NCBI RefSeq assembly: GCF_002270415.1 | Contig: NZ_NNRI01000007.1 | Location: 682,001-746,000 of the forward strand | DNA from: Mesorhizobium sophorae | GTDB lineage: Bacteria > Pseudomonadota > Alphaproteobacteria > Rhizobiales > Rhizobiaceae | Direction: 5' to 3' | Length of the DNA stretch: 64,000 nt | Shown here: piece by piece, positions 44,701 to 53,367 of the stretch | How the letters are laid out: every line of letters starts with the position of its first letter | Position numbering within the stretch: position 1 is the first letter of the stretch | Program-made: the position numbers and the translations under genes | Notes under the pieces: model-generated | The model's database searches: none | Seen by the model: the letters and a program-made list of their open reading frames with translations, nothing else | What the model was told of the DNA's origin: nothing

Positions 44701-45236
44701 GCCAGGTCCATGTCGCCGGCGGCCGTTCCGGAAATCATGTCGCGGCGCGCGGTGGCGAACAGCGACGCCTCCATCGCCGGATCGAGCATTTCGAAATGCG
44801 CCGGGATGTTGGCCTCCAGCGGGAACTGATGAAGCACCGATTCACAGAAGGCATGGATGGTCTGGATCTTCAACCCGCCGGGCGTTTCCAGCGCCTCGGC
44901 GAACAGGCGCCGTGCCCGGCGCATGGTCTCAAGATCGGGCCGGCGGCCTTCCAACGTTTCGATCCTCGCCGCCAATTCCGCGTCGCCAAGTGCCGTCCAC
45001 TCCGACAGCGTCGAAAACACCCGGTTCGACATGTTGGCGGCGGCGGCGCGTGTATAGGTTAGGCACAAGATCTTCGACGGATCGGTGCCGCGCAGCAGCA
45101 GCCGGATGACTCGCTGGGCCAGCACATGGGTCTTGCCGGAGCCGGCGTTGGCCGACACCCAGGCGGAATTCTGGGGGTCGGCGGCGCGAGCCTGACTGGT
45201 CGCGGTGTCGCTGGGAATGGGATAGGCCTTCTTCAT
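41724..45236 (-). CDS. addA: AddA helicase-nuclease (double-strand break repair)
   Basis: A 1170-residue UvrD-type 3'-5' helicase with a C-terminal RecB-family nuclease, acting with AddB at DNA double-strand breaks. Walker A: VSANAGSGKTHVLAQRV near residue 30; Walker B: HILLDEAQDTSPDQWEV near 400; motif VI near RLLYVGMTRAEDRLIV at ~840; nuclease core GKIDRLAVTSDAVSIVDYKTNRP near 1100 with the Asp and Lys of the active site. The start (KKAYPIPSD) overlaps the addB stop by four bases. The longer open frame to 45779 is not used. Confidence 0.95.
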   Translation of the reverse strand: MKKAYPIPSDTATSQARAADPQNSAWVSANAGSGKTHVLAQRVIRLLLRGTDPSKILCLTYTRAAAANMSNRVFSTLSEWTALGDAELAARIETLEGRRPDLETMRRARRLFAEALETPGGLKIQTIHAFCESVLHQFPLEANIPAHFEMLDPAMEASLFATARRDMISGTAAGDMDLAEAFAAILDRGGEAGLDALLGEIVRKRDGLRNFIDLIGRDGTRFQALFDEFHFRPGQTAEGIAASVWPLPGFLPGYFAGFAQAADATDARTVLNNILPYARQAFTEADAVRRLQQLARAFLKTDGDAYDPAKAFKKALVDRLPDLAERYLSTANAIVETVDRLALFRMLEGTRAALTIADWLIARYEVLKRSRGFLDFNDLITRTVNLLARPDAGPWVQYKLDQGIDHILLDEAQDTSPDQWEVVKRLAEEFFAGFGARDRVHRTVFAVGDEKQSIYSFQGAAPDSFADSRLLFAGRVRDAEASFADLKLTWSFRSTDDVLTAVDRVFADPVVRRGISHDPDPLRHQAIRTDAPGYVEVWPSVGADVVDEPDDWTQAIDHAHAPAVRVAEHVAATIAGWIGAGEIVEGRGKRLRPGDVLVLVRKRDRFVHALTRALKRRDIPVAGADRLSLPGHIAVKDLIALGHLLIQPQDDLSLAAVLRSPIFDLPEEGLFALAAERPTGLSLFASLRAHAGESEALAAVVTQLDIWTNEAAFKPVFEFYAGLLARDGVRKRMIARLGPEAGDILDEFLSFCLAEERTGLPGLEAFLSTLENAGPEIKREMDQTRDEVRVMTVHAAKGLEAPVVFLVDGGSAPFSDQHLPRLMPFEGSGWDGKGYLWRSASDVANGFSKAAAVRARELADDEYRRLLYVGMTRAEDRLIVCGYHGKRAPNTGTWHSIVSRALIGAPESVERPHPAGGDLVHRFHVTKLPPVALVSSEQARQAHSFGPLPATLFRPLPPFEDLPRPLSPSGASALIDEGKEPVVDKASPVLDADAEPGFAVLRGLALHKLLQMLPGIAEGAREGAAQRYLARTGGQWPAGEREKALASVTAILADPGFGPLFAPSSRAEVAIMGSLEVKGKKRSISGKIDRLAVTSDAVSIVDYKTNRPAPASLAEVPQAYVLQLALYRALLQPLYPGCAVKAALLFTEAPRLIELPAGAMDDALARLTGA

Positions 45237-48200
45237 GCCTCCCCTCCCTCGTCGCCGGCATCGCCGCCGGCGGACCATTCGAGCACACGGGCAAGATGGT
45301 CGTAATCGCCATCGGTCTCGCCTTCGCGAAACGGCAGCGCACGCGACAGATATCCGGTCGCCGGGTCGGCATAGTGGATCAGGAGCTTTTCCAGCCGCGC
45401 CCAGGCTTCTTCGGCGAGATCGGTGGCGGTGCGCGGCTGGCGATTGTGTTCGAGGATCGATTCCTCGAACACCTCGCCATTCGGCTTCAGGCGCACGAAC
45501 GCCAGTTGCGAAGGTTGGCGCGTGCCCAGATCCTTGAAGGCGCCCCGCCTGAGCAGCGCGCCCTCCAGCGCCAGTTGCGGTGCGAGCAGCGTGTGCGCCT
45601 GTGCCTTGGACGGCGACGAACCTGTTTTGTAGTCCAAGATATCGGCCATCCCACCGGCCAGCAGGTCGACGCGGTCGGCATAGCCGGACAGCGTCACGCC
45701 GGACTGCCCGACGACGGTCTTTCCGGCGCGCTCCTCGGCATGCCGCCGCATCACCGCGTCGGCGCGCGTGCGCTCCCACTCGATGATGTTGGCGGCGAGT
45801 TTCTCAAAACGCGGCCACCACACCGCCTCAACATCGGCCGGAAGTGCGGCTTCGGCAAAGCAGGCGCGGCCAGCAGCGATGAGGCCGGCGAGCGCGTCGG
45901 CTGCGCGCGGATCGGCAACGCGCGCCGAGAACAGATGCAGGATGGCGTGGAACAGCGTGCCGCGCTCGGCCGCACCGGGGTCGCGGATGACCGGATCGAG
46001 CGGCATCAGGCCGAGAATTTTTCGTGCATAGACGGCGTAGGGATCACGGCGCAGCGTCTCGATCTCGGTGACCGAGAAATGGTTCGGGCGAACCGACAAA
46101 GGCGGCTTCGGCTGTGGCCGCGGTGCGAAATCCTGCCTTGGGCCGGTGTCGAGCGCGCGTGCCCAGGCGAGCAATTCTTCGCCGCGCCGACGCAGTTCAA
46201 CCGCCTGGTCGTTGCCTATGAATGTGAGCAGGCGCTGCAGCCACCGCGACGGCACGGCAGGCGCGTCGCCGGCACGCGCCGAGCGGGCCAGCACCACCTT
46301 CTTCGCGCCCAAGGCCATCTGGAAATCATGCGCGGCAAGGCCGATGCGCCGTTCGGGTGGTTCGAGATCGATGCCGGTCTTCATCAGCCGCGACATGAAG
46401 CGGTCGCTCTCGGGCTTGCGCGGCCACACGCCCTCGTTGAGCCCGCCGATGACCAGCGTGTCGACATCCTGCAAGCGCGCTTCCAACGCGCCCCAGATGG
46501 CGATGTTCCTGTCGGTTCCCTGTGCCGGCTTGACCGTTTCAGGCGCGATCAGCGCCGCCATCACGTCGGGCCACTCGTCCGCGGCGAATGAGAGTGGCGC
46601 GGAAGCCGCGACCAGCCCACGCAGCAATTCGGCAAGCTTTTCGCCGGCGTCACCCGCATAGAGCAAACCAAGGCCGCCATCGGCGGTGCGGCCGAGACTT
46701 TCGAGCGCCACGACGCTGGCTCCGACCAGCGCTGCAAGGTCGGCGTCCGCCTGGCCGCGAAACGCCGCGAGCGGCGCCAGCGCTTGCGTGAGGCGTTCGA
46801 GCAAATTCTTCGCGGCTTCGATGGAGCGCAGGGTGAGACGGGAAAACCAGAAGGGCTGCCGGCTGCCGCCGGCAAGGCCGGTGAGACGGGTTTCGAACAG
46901 TTCCGGTAGCGAAACGATGTCGGGGCGGCCGGTGCCGCCGCGCAGCGCCACCAGTTCGACCAGCTCCGCCGCGTGGCGCACATCGGCTCGTTCGAGGCCA
47001 AGCCCAAGCAGTGGATGCTTGAGCAGCGACAGCAGGCCGACCGGATCGCCTGGCCGGTACACCGCCTCGAGCGCCAGGCCGAGCAGGCTGGCCGCCGGGG
47101 TGTTGGCGAGCGGCGTGCCACCGGAATCGTCGGCGACAACGCCGAACCGCAGGAGCTCGACCGAGACGCGCCGCGCCAGCGCGCGGTCGCCGGTGACAAG
47201 AGCCGCCCTTTCGCCCGGCTCTTCGACCGCGCGCTTGAGCGCAACAGCGATCGCGACGGCTTCATCGCGTTCGCTGGCGGCTTCGAGCAGCGTCACACCG
47301 GCAAAGGCCCCGGCAATGTCGGAGGCTGAAAAGCCCTCGCGCGTCTCGGCCCACAATTCGGTGGTTTCGGCCGGCCGCAGCGCTTCGCCGACCAGGGCGG
47401 CGCGGAGCGCAAGCCGCGGCTCGGCCGTGCCGATCTCCTCGACATCGCCACGCAGCACGCCGATCTTGCCGATCAGCCTGGCGAGACCGTATTGCGGGTG
47501 GCCGAGCACGGCCGGACGCGCGCCGGGCGCCGCGATTGCCTGGAACGACGCTTCGTCCAGCGTCCGGTCGAGACCGGGCAACACGATGGCGCCACCGGGC
47601 AAGCGGGCAATCGCGGCAAGCAACTCGGCCGTGGCCGGTATCGAGCCGGTCGAGCCCGCAGCGATGACCGGCCCAGCTGGCGGATTGCGCTGCAGCCGTG
47701 CGGCTTCAGCGCGGATCAGCGCGCTGCGATGCGCGGCCGGGTTGGAGCGATCGCGTTCTTCAAGGAATTTCGGCCACGCATCGGTGACGATGCCGAGAAA
47801 TTCAAGCGTCACCTGCCACCATCCGGCAAGGTTACCGGTCACCAGGCCGGTGAGCTTGGCCCAATCCGTGCCTTCCGTCTCGATTTCGTCCATCAGCCGG
47901 GCGAGATCGCGCGACAGCCAGATCGCGTCGGCGGTGGAGGCAGGGATGACGATCTCCTCGGCAAAGAGCGCCGCGACATGCGCCGGCAGCCGGCGTTTCC
48001 AGGCGCGCACCAGCGGCGCCAGCAGCAACAGGCGTTCGCTTGCCGAAATCGGCGGCGCGAGGTTGATGGCGGCGGACGCCTCGGTTTCGAATGCAGCCTC
48101 ATCCTCATCGAACTCGCCGAGCGGACGGATGACCGGCAGGATCGCCGAGCCGCCGCCGCCGCGTGCCGCCAGGCTGTCGACGAAAACACCCCGCAAGGCG

Positions 48201-48367
48201 CGCGCCGCGCGGCGCGTCGGCACGTAGATGGTGACGTCGGCCAAAGCGAGCGGGTCGCCGTCAAACCGGAACCCCGGAACAAGGCGCCCGGCAAGCAGCG
48301 CCTCGGCAAGCGTCGGCAGGAACGGCGCTCCGGAGGGAATTGAGAAAACGCGGCTTGAGCCGCTCAT
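45233..48367 (-). CDS. addB: AddB subunit of the AddAB helicase-nuclease (alphaproteobacterial type)
   Basis: A 1044-residue partner of AddA. The N-terminal helicase-like domain is degenerate, as in the family (VFSIPSGAPFLPTLAEALLA; VTIYVPTRRAARALRGVF). The C-terminal nuclease domain has FSVTEIETLRRDPYAVYARK near 770 and SGYADRVDLLAGGMADILDYKTG near 920 with the catalytic Asp-Tyr-Lys stretch. ATG 48367 (SGSSRVFS) overlaps the murU stop by four bases. Recognised as the alphaproteobacterial AddB from order and motifs. Confidence 0.93.
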   Translation of the reverse strand: MSGSSRVFSIPSGAPFLPTLAEALLAGRLVPGFRFDGDPLALADVTIYVPTRRAARALRGVFVDSLAARGGGGSAILPVIRPLGEFDEDEAAFETEASAAINLAPPISASERLLLLAPLVRAWKRRLPAHVAALFAEEIVIPASTADAIWLSRDLARLMDEIETEGTDWAKLTGLVTGNLAGWWQVTLEFLGIVTDAWPKFLEERDRSNPAAHRSALIRAEAARLQRNPPAGPVIAAGSTGSIPATAELLAAIARLPGGAIVLPGLDRTLDEASFQAIAAPGARPAVLGHPQYGLARLIGKIGVLRGDVEEIGTAEPRLALRAALVGEALRPAETTELWAETREGFSASDIAGAFAGVTLLEAASERDEAVAIAVALKRAVEEPGERAALVTGDRALARRVSVELLRFGVVADDSGGTPLANTPAASLLGLALEAVYRPGDPVGLLSLLKHPLLGLGLERADVRHAAELVELVALRGGTGRPDIVSLPELFETRLTGLAGGSRQPFWFSRLTLRSIEAAKNLLERLTQALAPLAAFRGQADADLAALVGASVVALESLGRTADGGLGLLYAGDAGEKLAELLRGLVAASAPLSFAADEWPDVMAALIAPETVKPAQGTDRNIAIWGALEARLQDVDTLVIGGLNEGVWPRKPESDRFMSRLMKTGIDLEPPERRIGLAAHDFQMALGAKKVVLARSARAGDAPAVPSRWLQRLLTFIGNDQAVELRRRGEELLAWARALDTGPRQDFAPRPQPKPPLSVRPNHFSVTEIETLRRDPYAVYARKILGLMPLDPVIRDPGAAERGTLFHAILHLFSARVADPRAADALAGLIAAGRACFAEAALPADVEAVWWPRFEKLAANIIEWERTRADAVMRRHAEERAGKTVVGQSGVTLSGYADRVDLLAGGMADILDYKTGSSPSKAQAHTLLAPQLALEGALLRRGAFKDLGTRQPSQLAFVRLKPNGEVFEESILEHNRQPRTATDLAEEAWARLEKLLIHYADPATGYLSRALPFREGETDGDYDHLARVLEWSAGGDAGDEGGEA

Positions 48368-49092
48368 TTCAACTCGGCTAGCGCGCCAGCCACGGCCGCT
48401 TCGGCGAGCGGAATGGCATCGGGCGTGCCGACGGTGATCCAATGACCCTGCATCGGCATGCCGAACAGCCGGCCGGCAGCAATGGCGGTGTCGAAATAGG
48501 CGTTGAGCGAGTGCGGCCCGGACTGCGCATCCTCGAACAGGCGCGGATGGACGATCGCCGCTCCCGCATAGATCAGTCCGGCCGGATCACCTTTTGATCG
48601 CCGCAAGCCACCATCCGGCGCCACCAGGAAATCGGTGCTGCCGTAGTGTCCGGTCGCCTGATGGAGATCCGCCAGCATCAGCAGAATATCCATTTTCGCC
48701 GCGTCCCACGCAAGGGCAAGACGGCCGAGATTGAGAGGACCCTGGTCGATCCAGAAGGTATCGGCGTTGAGGATGTAGAATGGTTTTCCGCCCAGCTCGG
48801 GCAGCGCCTTGACGATGCCGCCGGCGGAATCGAGCAGCTTTTCGCTCTCATCGGAGATGATGATTTTTGGCGTGCGGCGCGCCGCGACATGGGCAATAAT
48901 CTGTTCGGGAAGATAATGGACGTTGACGACGGCCTTGCCGACACCGGCGGCGGCCAGGCTGTCGAGCCCCCAGTCGAGCAAGGTCTTGCCGGCGATCTTG
49001 ACCAGCGGCTTGGGAATGGTGTCGGTGATCGGCCGCATGCGCTTGCCAAGCCCGGCGGCGAGCACGATGGCAGTGTCCAGTTTTGCTGTCAC
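48364..49092 (-). CDS. murU: Nucleotidyltransferase, MurNAc-1-P uridylyltransferase type
   Basis: A 242-residue sugar-phosphate nucleotidyltransferase: AIVLAAGLGKRMRPITDTIP at residues 9-28 (nucleotide site), KPLVKIAGKTLLDWGLD, and the metal-binding Asp in FYILNADTFWIDQG near 108. MurU makes UDP-MurNAc from MurNAc-1-phosphate in a peptidoglycan recycling path that bypasses MurA. The directly upstream AmgK-type kinase, sharing a four-base overlap, supports this assignment. Confidence 0.87.
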   Translation of the reverse strand: MTAKLDTAIVLAAGLGKRMRPITDTIPKPLVKIAGKTLLDWGLDSLAAAGVGKAVVNVHYLPEQIIAHVAARRTPKIIISDESEKLLDSAGGIVKALPELGGKPFYILNADTFWIDQGPLNLGRLALAWDAAKMDILLMLADLHQATGHYGSTDFLVAPDGGLRRSKGDPAGLIYAGAAIVHPRLFEDAQSGPHSLNAYFDTAIAAGRLFGMPMQGHWITVGTPDAIPLAEAAVAGALAELK

Positions 49093-50600
49093 AGTGCCCG
49101 CTCCTCCAGCAAGCCGTTGGCGTTGTAGAACTCCCGCAGGCTGGCCAGCCCCGGATGAGACAGCGCCCGACGCAGATAATCGCGAATGCGTGGCAGGTGC
49201 TTCAGATAATATGGCTTGCCGTCGCGCTTTTCGAGGCGGACGAAGATGCCGAGGATCTTGGAGTTTCGCTGCGCCGCCATGATCGCGTAGGATTCCAGGA
49301 AGCCGTCTTCGTCGAAGGCGCCGGCTGCGTGGCGCGCCGCGACATAGGCGTCGAGCGTCCCTTTCTCGATCTCGGGCGACATCGTAACACGCGCGTCCAT
49401 GGCGAGCGAGGCGACGTCATAGGCGCACGGACCGATCAGTGCGTCCTGGAAATCGACGATCCCGAGCCGATCATGCCCGGCGCGGTCGCCGCGCCAGATG
49501 ATGTTGGGCGAATGGAAATCACGCAGCATCAGCGTGGTTTCGCGGCCTCGCAGCCGGTCGAGGAGCGCGTTCCATTGCTGGTGGTAACCGGCACGCAAGG
49601 CATCGCTGGCCGGGCTGCCTGATATGGCCGGCACGTACCAGTCGACCAGCAAATCGGCCTCGATCATCATGGCATCACGGTCGAAAGGCGGCACGTCGTG
49701 GAAGCTGTCCTGCCCCGTTGCCAGGCGCTGCGGCCAACTCCTGCCATGCATCATGGCCAGCAGCTCCGCCGCCGCCGCATAACGCTCGGCCACCGGCTGG
49801 CCATCGCCGTTGAGAAATCCTTCCGAACCAAGATGTTCGAGCAGCAGGAACCCCTGATTCTGGTCCTCGGCATGGATTTCCGGAACGCTCACCCCACCCG
49901 CCTTCAAAGCCCGGTCGATGGCGACGAAGGCGGAGACCGACTGCGCGGTGTGAGCGATCTCGGCATAGGGCTTGCCGTCGCGGACCGACGGCCCGAGCAC
50001 CAGCCGCGGCGAGTTCATCAAGACCTGCGGCTTTCGGCCGGCAAGCGAGACAATCTCGTAGGAGCGGGCCGAGGCATCGCCGATGAAATGGCGGCGCCTT
50101 GCGTCGCCCCAGCCGGCAGTTTGGAGAAAGTCGCGCATGGCCAGCGATCGCGCCACGCGGTCGAAGGCGGCGCCCTCGCCCGACAGCCGGGCCAGCCGTC
50201 CCTCGCCATGCTGGACGAGTTCGATCAGAACCGAGGTTTTCGGCAGGTAGCCTTCGGCTCGTTCGGGCCATTCGACCAGGGCAGCGCCTTGCGCCAGGGC
50301 TTCGTCGAAACCAAGTTCGTCAATCTCAGCCGCCGAGGACAGGCGGTAGAGATCGAAATGATGGACAGGGATACGGGTGTCGTAGCTCTGCACCAGCGTG
50401 AAGGTCGGGCTTGGAACATCGAGACCGGCATCGTCGGCCAAAGCCCTGATCAACGCCCGCGCCAGGGTGGACTTGCCGGCGCCGAGGTCGCCCTTGAGCG
50501 CCAGGACGTCCCCCGGACGCAATGACAACGCCAGATCCTCGCCCAGCAACGCTGTCTGTGTCTCGTCGGCGAGTAAACGCTCCAGCACCAATCCCGTCAT
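49089..50600 (-). CDS. tsaE: TsaE - AmgK fusion: tRNA t6A ATPase subunit + amino-sugar kinase
   Basis: A 503-residue two-domain protein. Residues about 1-150 are TsaE, the ATPase of the t6A37 tRNA-modification complex, with Walker A ALKGDLGAGKSTLARAL near 38 and PSPTFTLVQSYD near 65. Residues about 170-500 are an aminoglycoside-phosphotransferase-fold kinase like AmgK (MurNAc/GlcNAc anomeric kinase), with the catalytic LRDFHSPNIIWRG near 370 and the metal Asp in LGIVDFQDALIG near 392. It overlaps murU by four bases, giving AmgK-MurU in series. It follows divL by eight bases. Confidence 0.9.
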   Translation of the reverse strand: MTGLVLERLLADETQTALLGEDLALSLRPGDVLALKGDLGAGKSTLARALIRALADDAGLDVPSPTFTLVQSYDTRIPVHHFDLYRLSSAAEIDELGFDEALAQGAALVEWPERAEGYLPKTSVLIELVQHGEGRLARLSGEGAAFDRVARSLAMRDFLQTAGWGDARRRHFIGDASARSYEIVSLAGRKPQVLMNSPRLVLGPSVRDGKPYAEIAHTAQSVSAFVAIDRALKAGGVSVPEIHAEDQNQGFLLLEHLGSEGFLNGDGQPVAERYAAAAELLAMMHGRSWPQRLATGQDSFHDVPPFDRDAMMIEADLLVDWYVPAISGSPASDALRAGYHQQWNALLDRLRGRETTLMLRDFHSPNIIWRGDRAGHDRLGIVDFQDALIGPCAYDVASLAMDARVTMSPEIEKGTLDAYVAARHAAGAFDEDGFLESYAIMAAQRNSKILGIFVRLEKRDGKPYYLKHLPRIRDYLRRALSHPGLASLREFYNANGLLEERAL

Positions 50601-50608
50601 CGAGCGCG

Positions 50609-53167
50609 CTACTCGGCCGCGGCGCGGATGCCCGGCATGTCGGGAAAGGTGCAGATGACGGTCGTGCCCTTGTCCTTGCCGGTTTCGATGCGAACGCTGC
50701 CGCCATGCAGCTCGACAAAGCTCTTGACGATCGACAGGCCGAGACCGGCACCGCGCCGGCGGCCGCCATTGGCACGCGGCTCAAAACGGCGGAACACCGA
50801 ATCGAGCAGATCTGGCGGCATGCCGGGGCCGTCGTCATGAACCGAGAATTCCACCCCGTCCGCCAGATGGCGGCAGGTGAGCCGGATGGTGCTGGCTTCC
50901 GGCGCATAATTGGCGGCGTTGCTGAGCAGATTGTAGAGGATCTGGCGGACGCGGATCTCGTCGCCGTGGAACGTCTTCGGCGCAGCACTGGCGTCAACCT
51001 CGAGCCTGATCGAATGCTCTTCCAGCCGGTCGGCCACCAGTTCGGCCGCGGCCGCGATGGTACGATCGACATGCACCTCTGAAATATCGAGCTGCATGAT
51101 GCCGGCGTCGACCGTCGCCAGGTCGAGGATGTCGTTGACGATGGTGAGCAGGACCGAGGAGGACGATCCGACATGCTCGACATATTCGCGCTGCTTCTGC
51201 GTCAGCGGGCCGGTCGCCGGCAGCGACAAAAGTTCGGTGAAGCCGATGATGTTGGTCAGCGGCGAGCGCAATTCATAGGAGACGTGCTGGACGAATTCGT
51301 TCTTGAGCTGGTCGGATTTCTGCAGCGCCTCGTTCTTGTCCTTCAGCGCCCGCTCGACGTTGACACTGTCGGTGACGTCGACGAAGGTCATCATCACTTG
51401 CCCGTTGGGCAGCGGGATCATGGCGTAGCTCAGCACATTGCCATTGTTGAGTTCTGTCTGGCCGTGACGGTCACGGCGCTCGTCGTCGAACCCGGTGATG
51501 GCGGCAACGAAACCCGGCCAGGGACTGTCCGCCGCCGCCTGCCGGTCGCAAAGGTCGCGGATCGCGGACACGTGCACATTGGGCTTGGCCGCATCGCCGC
51601 TCAGGCCCCAGAGCTTGGCAAAGGCAGGGTTCGACAGACGAAGCCTGCCATCGGGGCCGAACACCGCCACGCCTTCGGCAAGATTGTCGAGCGTCTCGCC
51701 CTGCACCCGCACCGCTGTCTGGTAGCGGCTTTCGAGGTCCATCTTCTCGGTCAGGTTCTCGAACACCCAGGTCACGCCGCCCTTGGGCTGCGGGTTGGCG
51801 ACGACGCGGATGGTCTTGCCGTCCGGCAGATGCCACCAATGTTCCTGCGATTCGACGGCGCGGTAAGCGCCGAGCAGGCCTTCCTTCCAGCGGCGCCATT
51901 CCGGCTGTTCGGCGATCTTGCCCGAGCTGCGCAGCCGGTCGAGCAGCAGAGCATTGTCGGGAGCGCTGTGCAGGAAGCCGCTGTCGAGGCCCCACAGCTT
52001 CTGGAAAGCCTGGTTGAAGAACCGCAATTTCTCGTCGGTGTCGAAAATGGCGACAGCCGTGTTTAGCTGGTCGAGCGTGTCGGCGTGGCTCCTGACGGTC
52101 CGTTCGTACTCGCTGCGAACGGTCTCGATGGCGCTGGTGTCGCAGGCAAGGCCGGCCGAGCCATCCGCACCGGCAAAGTCGGTGACCGCAAACATACGGC
52201 GGTCGCCTTCGATCACGGTGGAAAGCGACTGCTCGAAGACCGGATGCGTCTTGTGCTGGGCGGCAATCGCATCGCGTGCCTGGCCGCCGAGGAACTCCTT
52301 TGCCTCGCGAACCGCAGCTTCGGCACTTTCGGCTTCGACCGCATCGGCATAGGCCCGGTTGACCCACTTCAGCCGCCCATCCTCGCTGCGAAGCCATGCC
52401 GGCATGTTCAACGCGTCGAGCAGGCCGATCATCGTGTCATGGTCGGCCGCCAGCCGCTGGTTCTCGATCTTCAGCCTGGCCTGGCTGCGCTGCGTCTCCG
52501 AGAGCGAGACGAAACGTACCAGCACGTGGGCTGCGCTTTTGCGGCCATGCACTTCGAGCGGTGCGCCGGCCTGCGATTCGATGACGAGGTCGAAGTGTTT
52601 CGCCTTCTCGCGCAATCCCGCGACGGCATGTTCGAGCGCCGCCGCCGAACGCGGCATCAGCCAGCGGCCGAAAGCGAGGAAAGCGGCACGGTCCTCGGGG
52701 GCACCGCTTTCCACGGGCAATGTGCCGATGAGTTCGGGCTTCTTGTTTTCCGCGGCCCAGACGACCAGGCGCTGGTCGCGCAGATTGAGCAGCGCCTCCG
52801 AGCGCCGCAGGGCCGCGTTGATGTCGGCGAGGCGGCTCCTGAGTTCGACATTGTCCGCCGAGGTGCGGGCTCTTTCGCGGATGAGAACGATGGCCGACAG
52901 AAGTGCCGCGCCGGTCACGCCGACAAACACTGCAAGCTGCATGACCTCGATCGCGCTGATCGACATCCCGGCCGTGGTCACGCCGGCGGCTTCGGCATGC
53001 GCAACCGCATAGGCCAAGGGGCAGGCAAACGCGGATGTGGCAAGGAACAGTGCCGCGCGAGCACGCCATGACAGGCTTCCGCCGTGCAAGGCGGAGCCAG
53101 TAACCCCCGAATCGTCTTGGCCGCCGGAAACGGCCCGTCCCGCTCTGTGCGGGTGTTGCCCCGGCAT
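50609..53167 (-). CDS. divL: DivL-type cell-cycle pseudokinase (PAS domains, Tyr in place of His)
   Basis: An 852-residue membrane-anchored histidine-kinase-like protein. Two N-terminal helices (LFLATSAFACPLAYAVAHA; VMQLAVFVGVTGAALLSAI), a coiled linker, several PAS-like modules between about 130 and 610, a dimerisation helix and a full HATPase domain (YNLLSNAANYAP, DDGPGMPPDLL, GAGLGLSIVKSFVELHGG). The H-box reads FVQHVSYELRSPL: Tyr631 stands where the phosphorylated His normally is. This is the mark of DivL, which in Caulobacter controls CckA with DivK. Start at ATG 53167; the N-terminal ~30 residues are uncertain. Confidence 0.88.
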   Translation of the reverse strand: MPGQHPHRAGRAVSGGQDDSGVTGSALHGGSLSWRARAALFLATSAFACPLAYAVAHAEAAGVTTAGMSISAIEVMQLAVFVGVTGAALLSAIVLIRERARTSADNVELRSRLADINAALRRSEALLNLRDQRLVVWAAENKKPELIGTLPVESGAPEDRAAFLAFGRWLMPRSAAALEHAVAGLREKAKHFDLVIESQAGAPLEVHGRKSAAHVLVRFVSLSETQRSQARLKIENQRLAADHDTMIGLLDALNMPAWLRSEDGRLKWVNRAYADAVEAESAEAAVREAKEFLGGQARDAIAAQHKTHPVFEQSLSTVIEGDRRMFAVTDFAGADGSAGLACDTSAIETVRSEYERTVRSHADTLDQLNTAVAIFDTDEKLRFFNQAFQKLWGLDSGFLHSAPDNALLLDRLRSSGKIAEQPEWRRWKEGLLGAYRAVESQEHWWHLPDGKTIRVVANPQPKGGVTWVFENLTEKMDLESRYQTAVRVQGETLDNLAEGVAVFGPDGRLRLSNPAFAKLWGLSGDAAKPNVHVSAIRDLCDRQAAADSPWPGFVAAITGFDDERRDRHGQTELNNGNVLSYAMIPLPNGQVMMTFVDVTDSVNVERALKDKNEALQKSDQLKNEFVQHVSYELRSPLTNIIGFTELLSLPATGPLTQKQREYVEHVGSSSSVLLTIVNDILDLATVDAGIMQLDISEVHVDRTIAAAAELVADRLEEHSIRLEVDASAAPKTFHGDEIRVRQILYNLLSNAANYAPEASTIRLTCRHLADGVEFSVHDDGPGMPPDLLDSVFRRFEPRANGGRRRGAGLGLSIVKSFVELHGGSVRIETGKDKGTTVICTFPDMPGIRAAAE

Positions 53168-53312
53168 GTCTTGGTCCTCTCCGCCGCCTGAATGCAAGAC
53201 CGCCCTGATGCGTGCCTCTCTTGATCCCCTCTCGGGCCGGAAGCGTCGCGAATCACCTGACAATAAACCCTCGCCGAATCGCCGTGAAGGCTGGCGGCGC
53301 GCAAAAATAAAG

Positions 53313-53338
53313 CCGGGCGAAAAGTCAATCGCCCGGCA
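53313..53338 (-). terminator. Rho-independent terminator of ahcY
   Basis: GCCGGGCG and CGCCCGGC form a perfect eight-base stem with a ten-base loop, followed on the minus strand by TTTATTTTTG. Located 30 bases after the ahcY stop and upstream of divL. Confidence 0.85.
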
Positions 53339-53367
53339 TCAATATCTGGTAGCAATTTTAGCTTTGG

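Noticed and set aside
45237..45779. Extended N-terminus of AddA to 45779
   Set aside because: The helicase family begins at KKAYPIPSD; the extension lies over the 3' end of addB in another frame.
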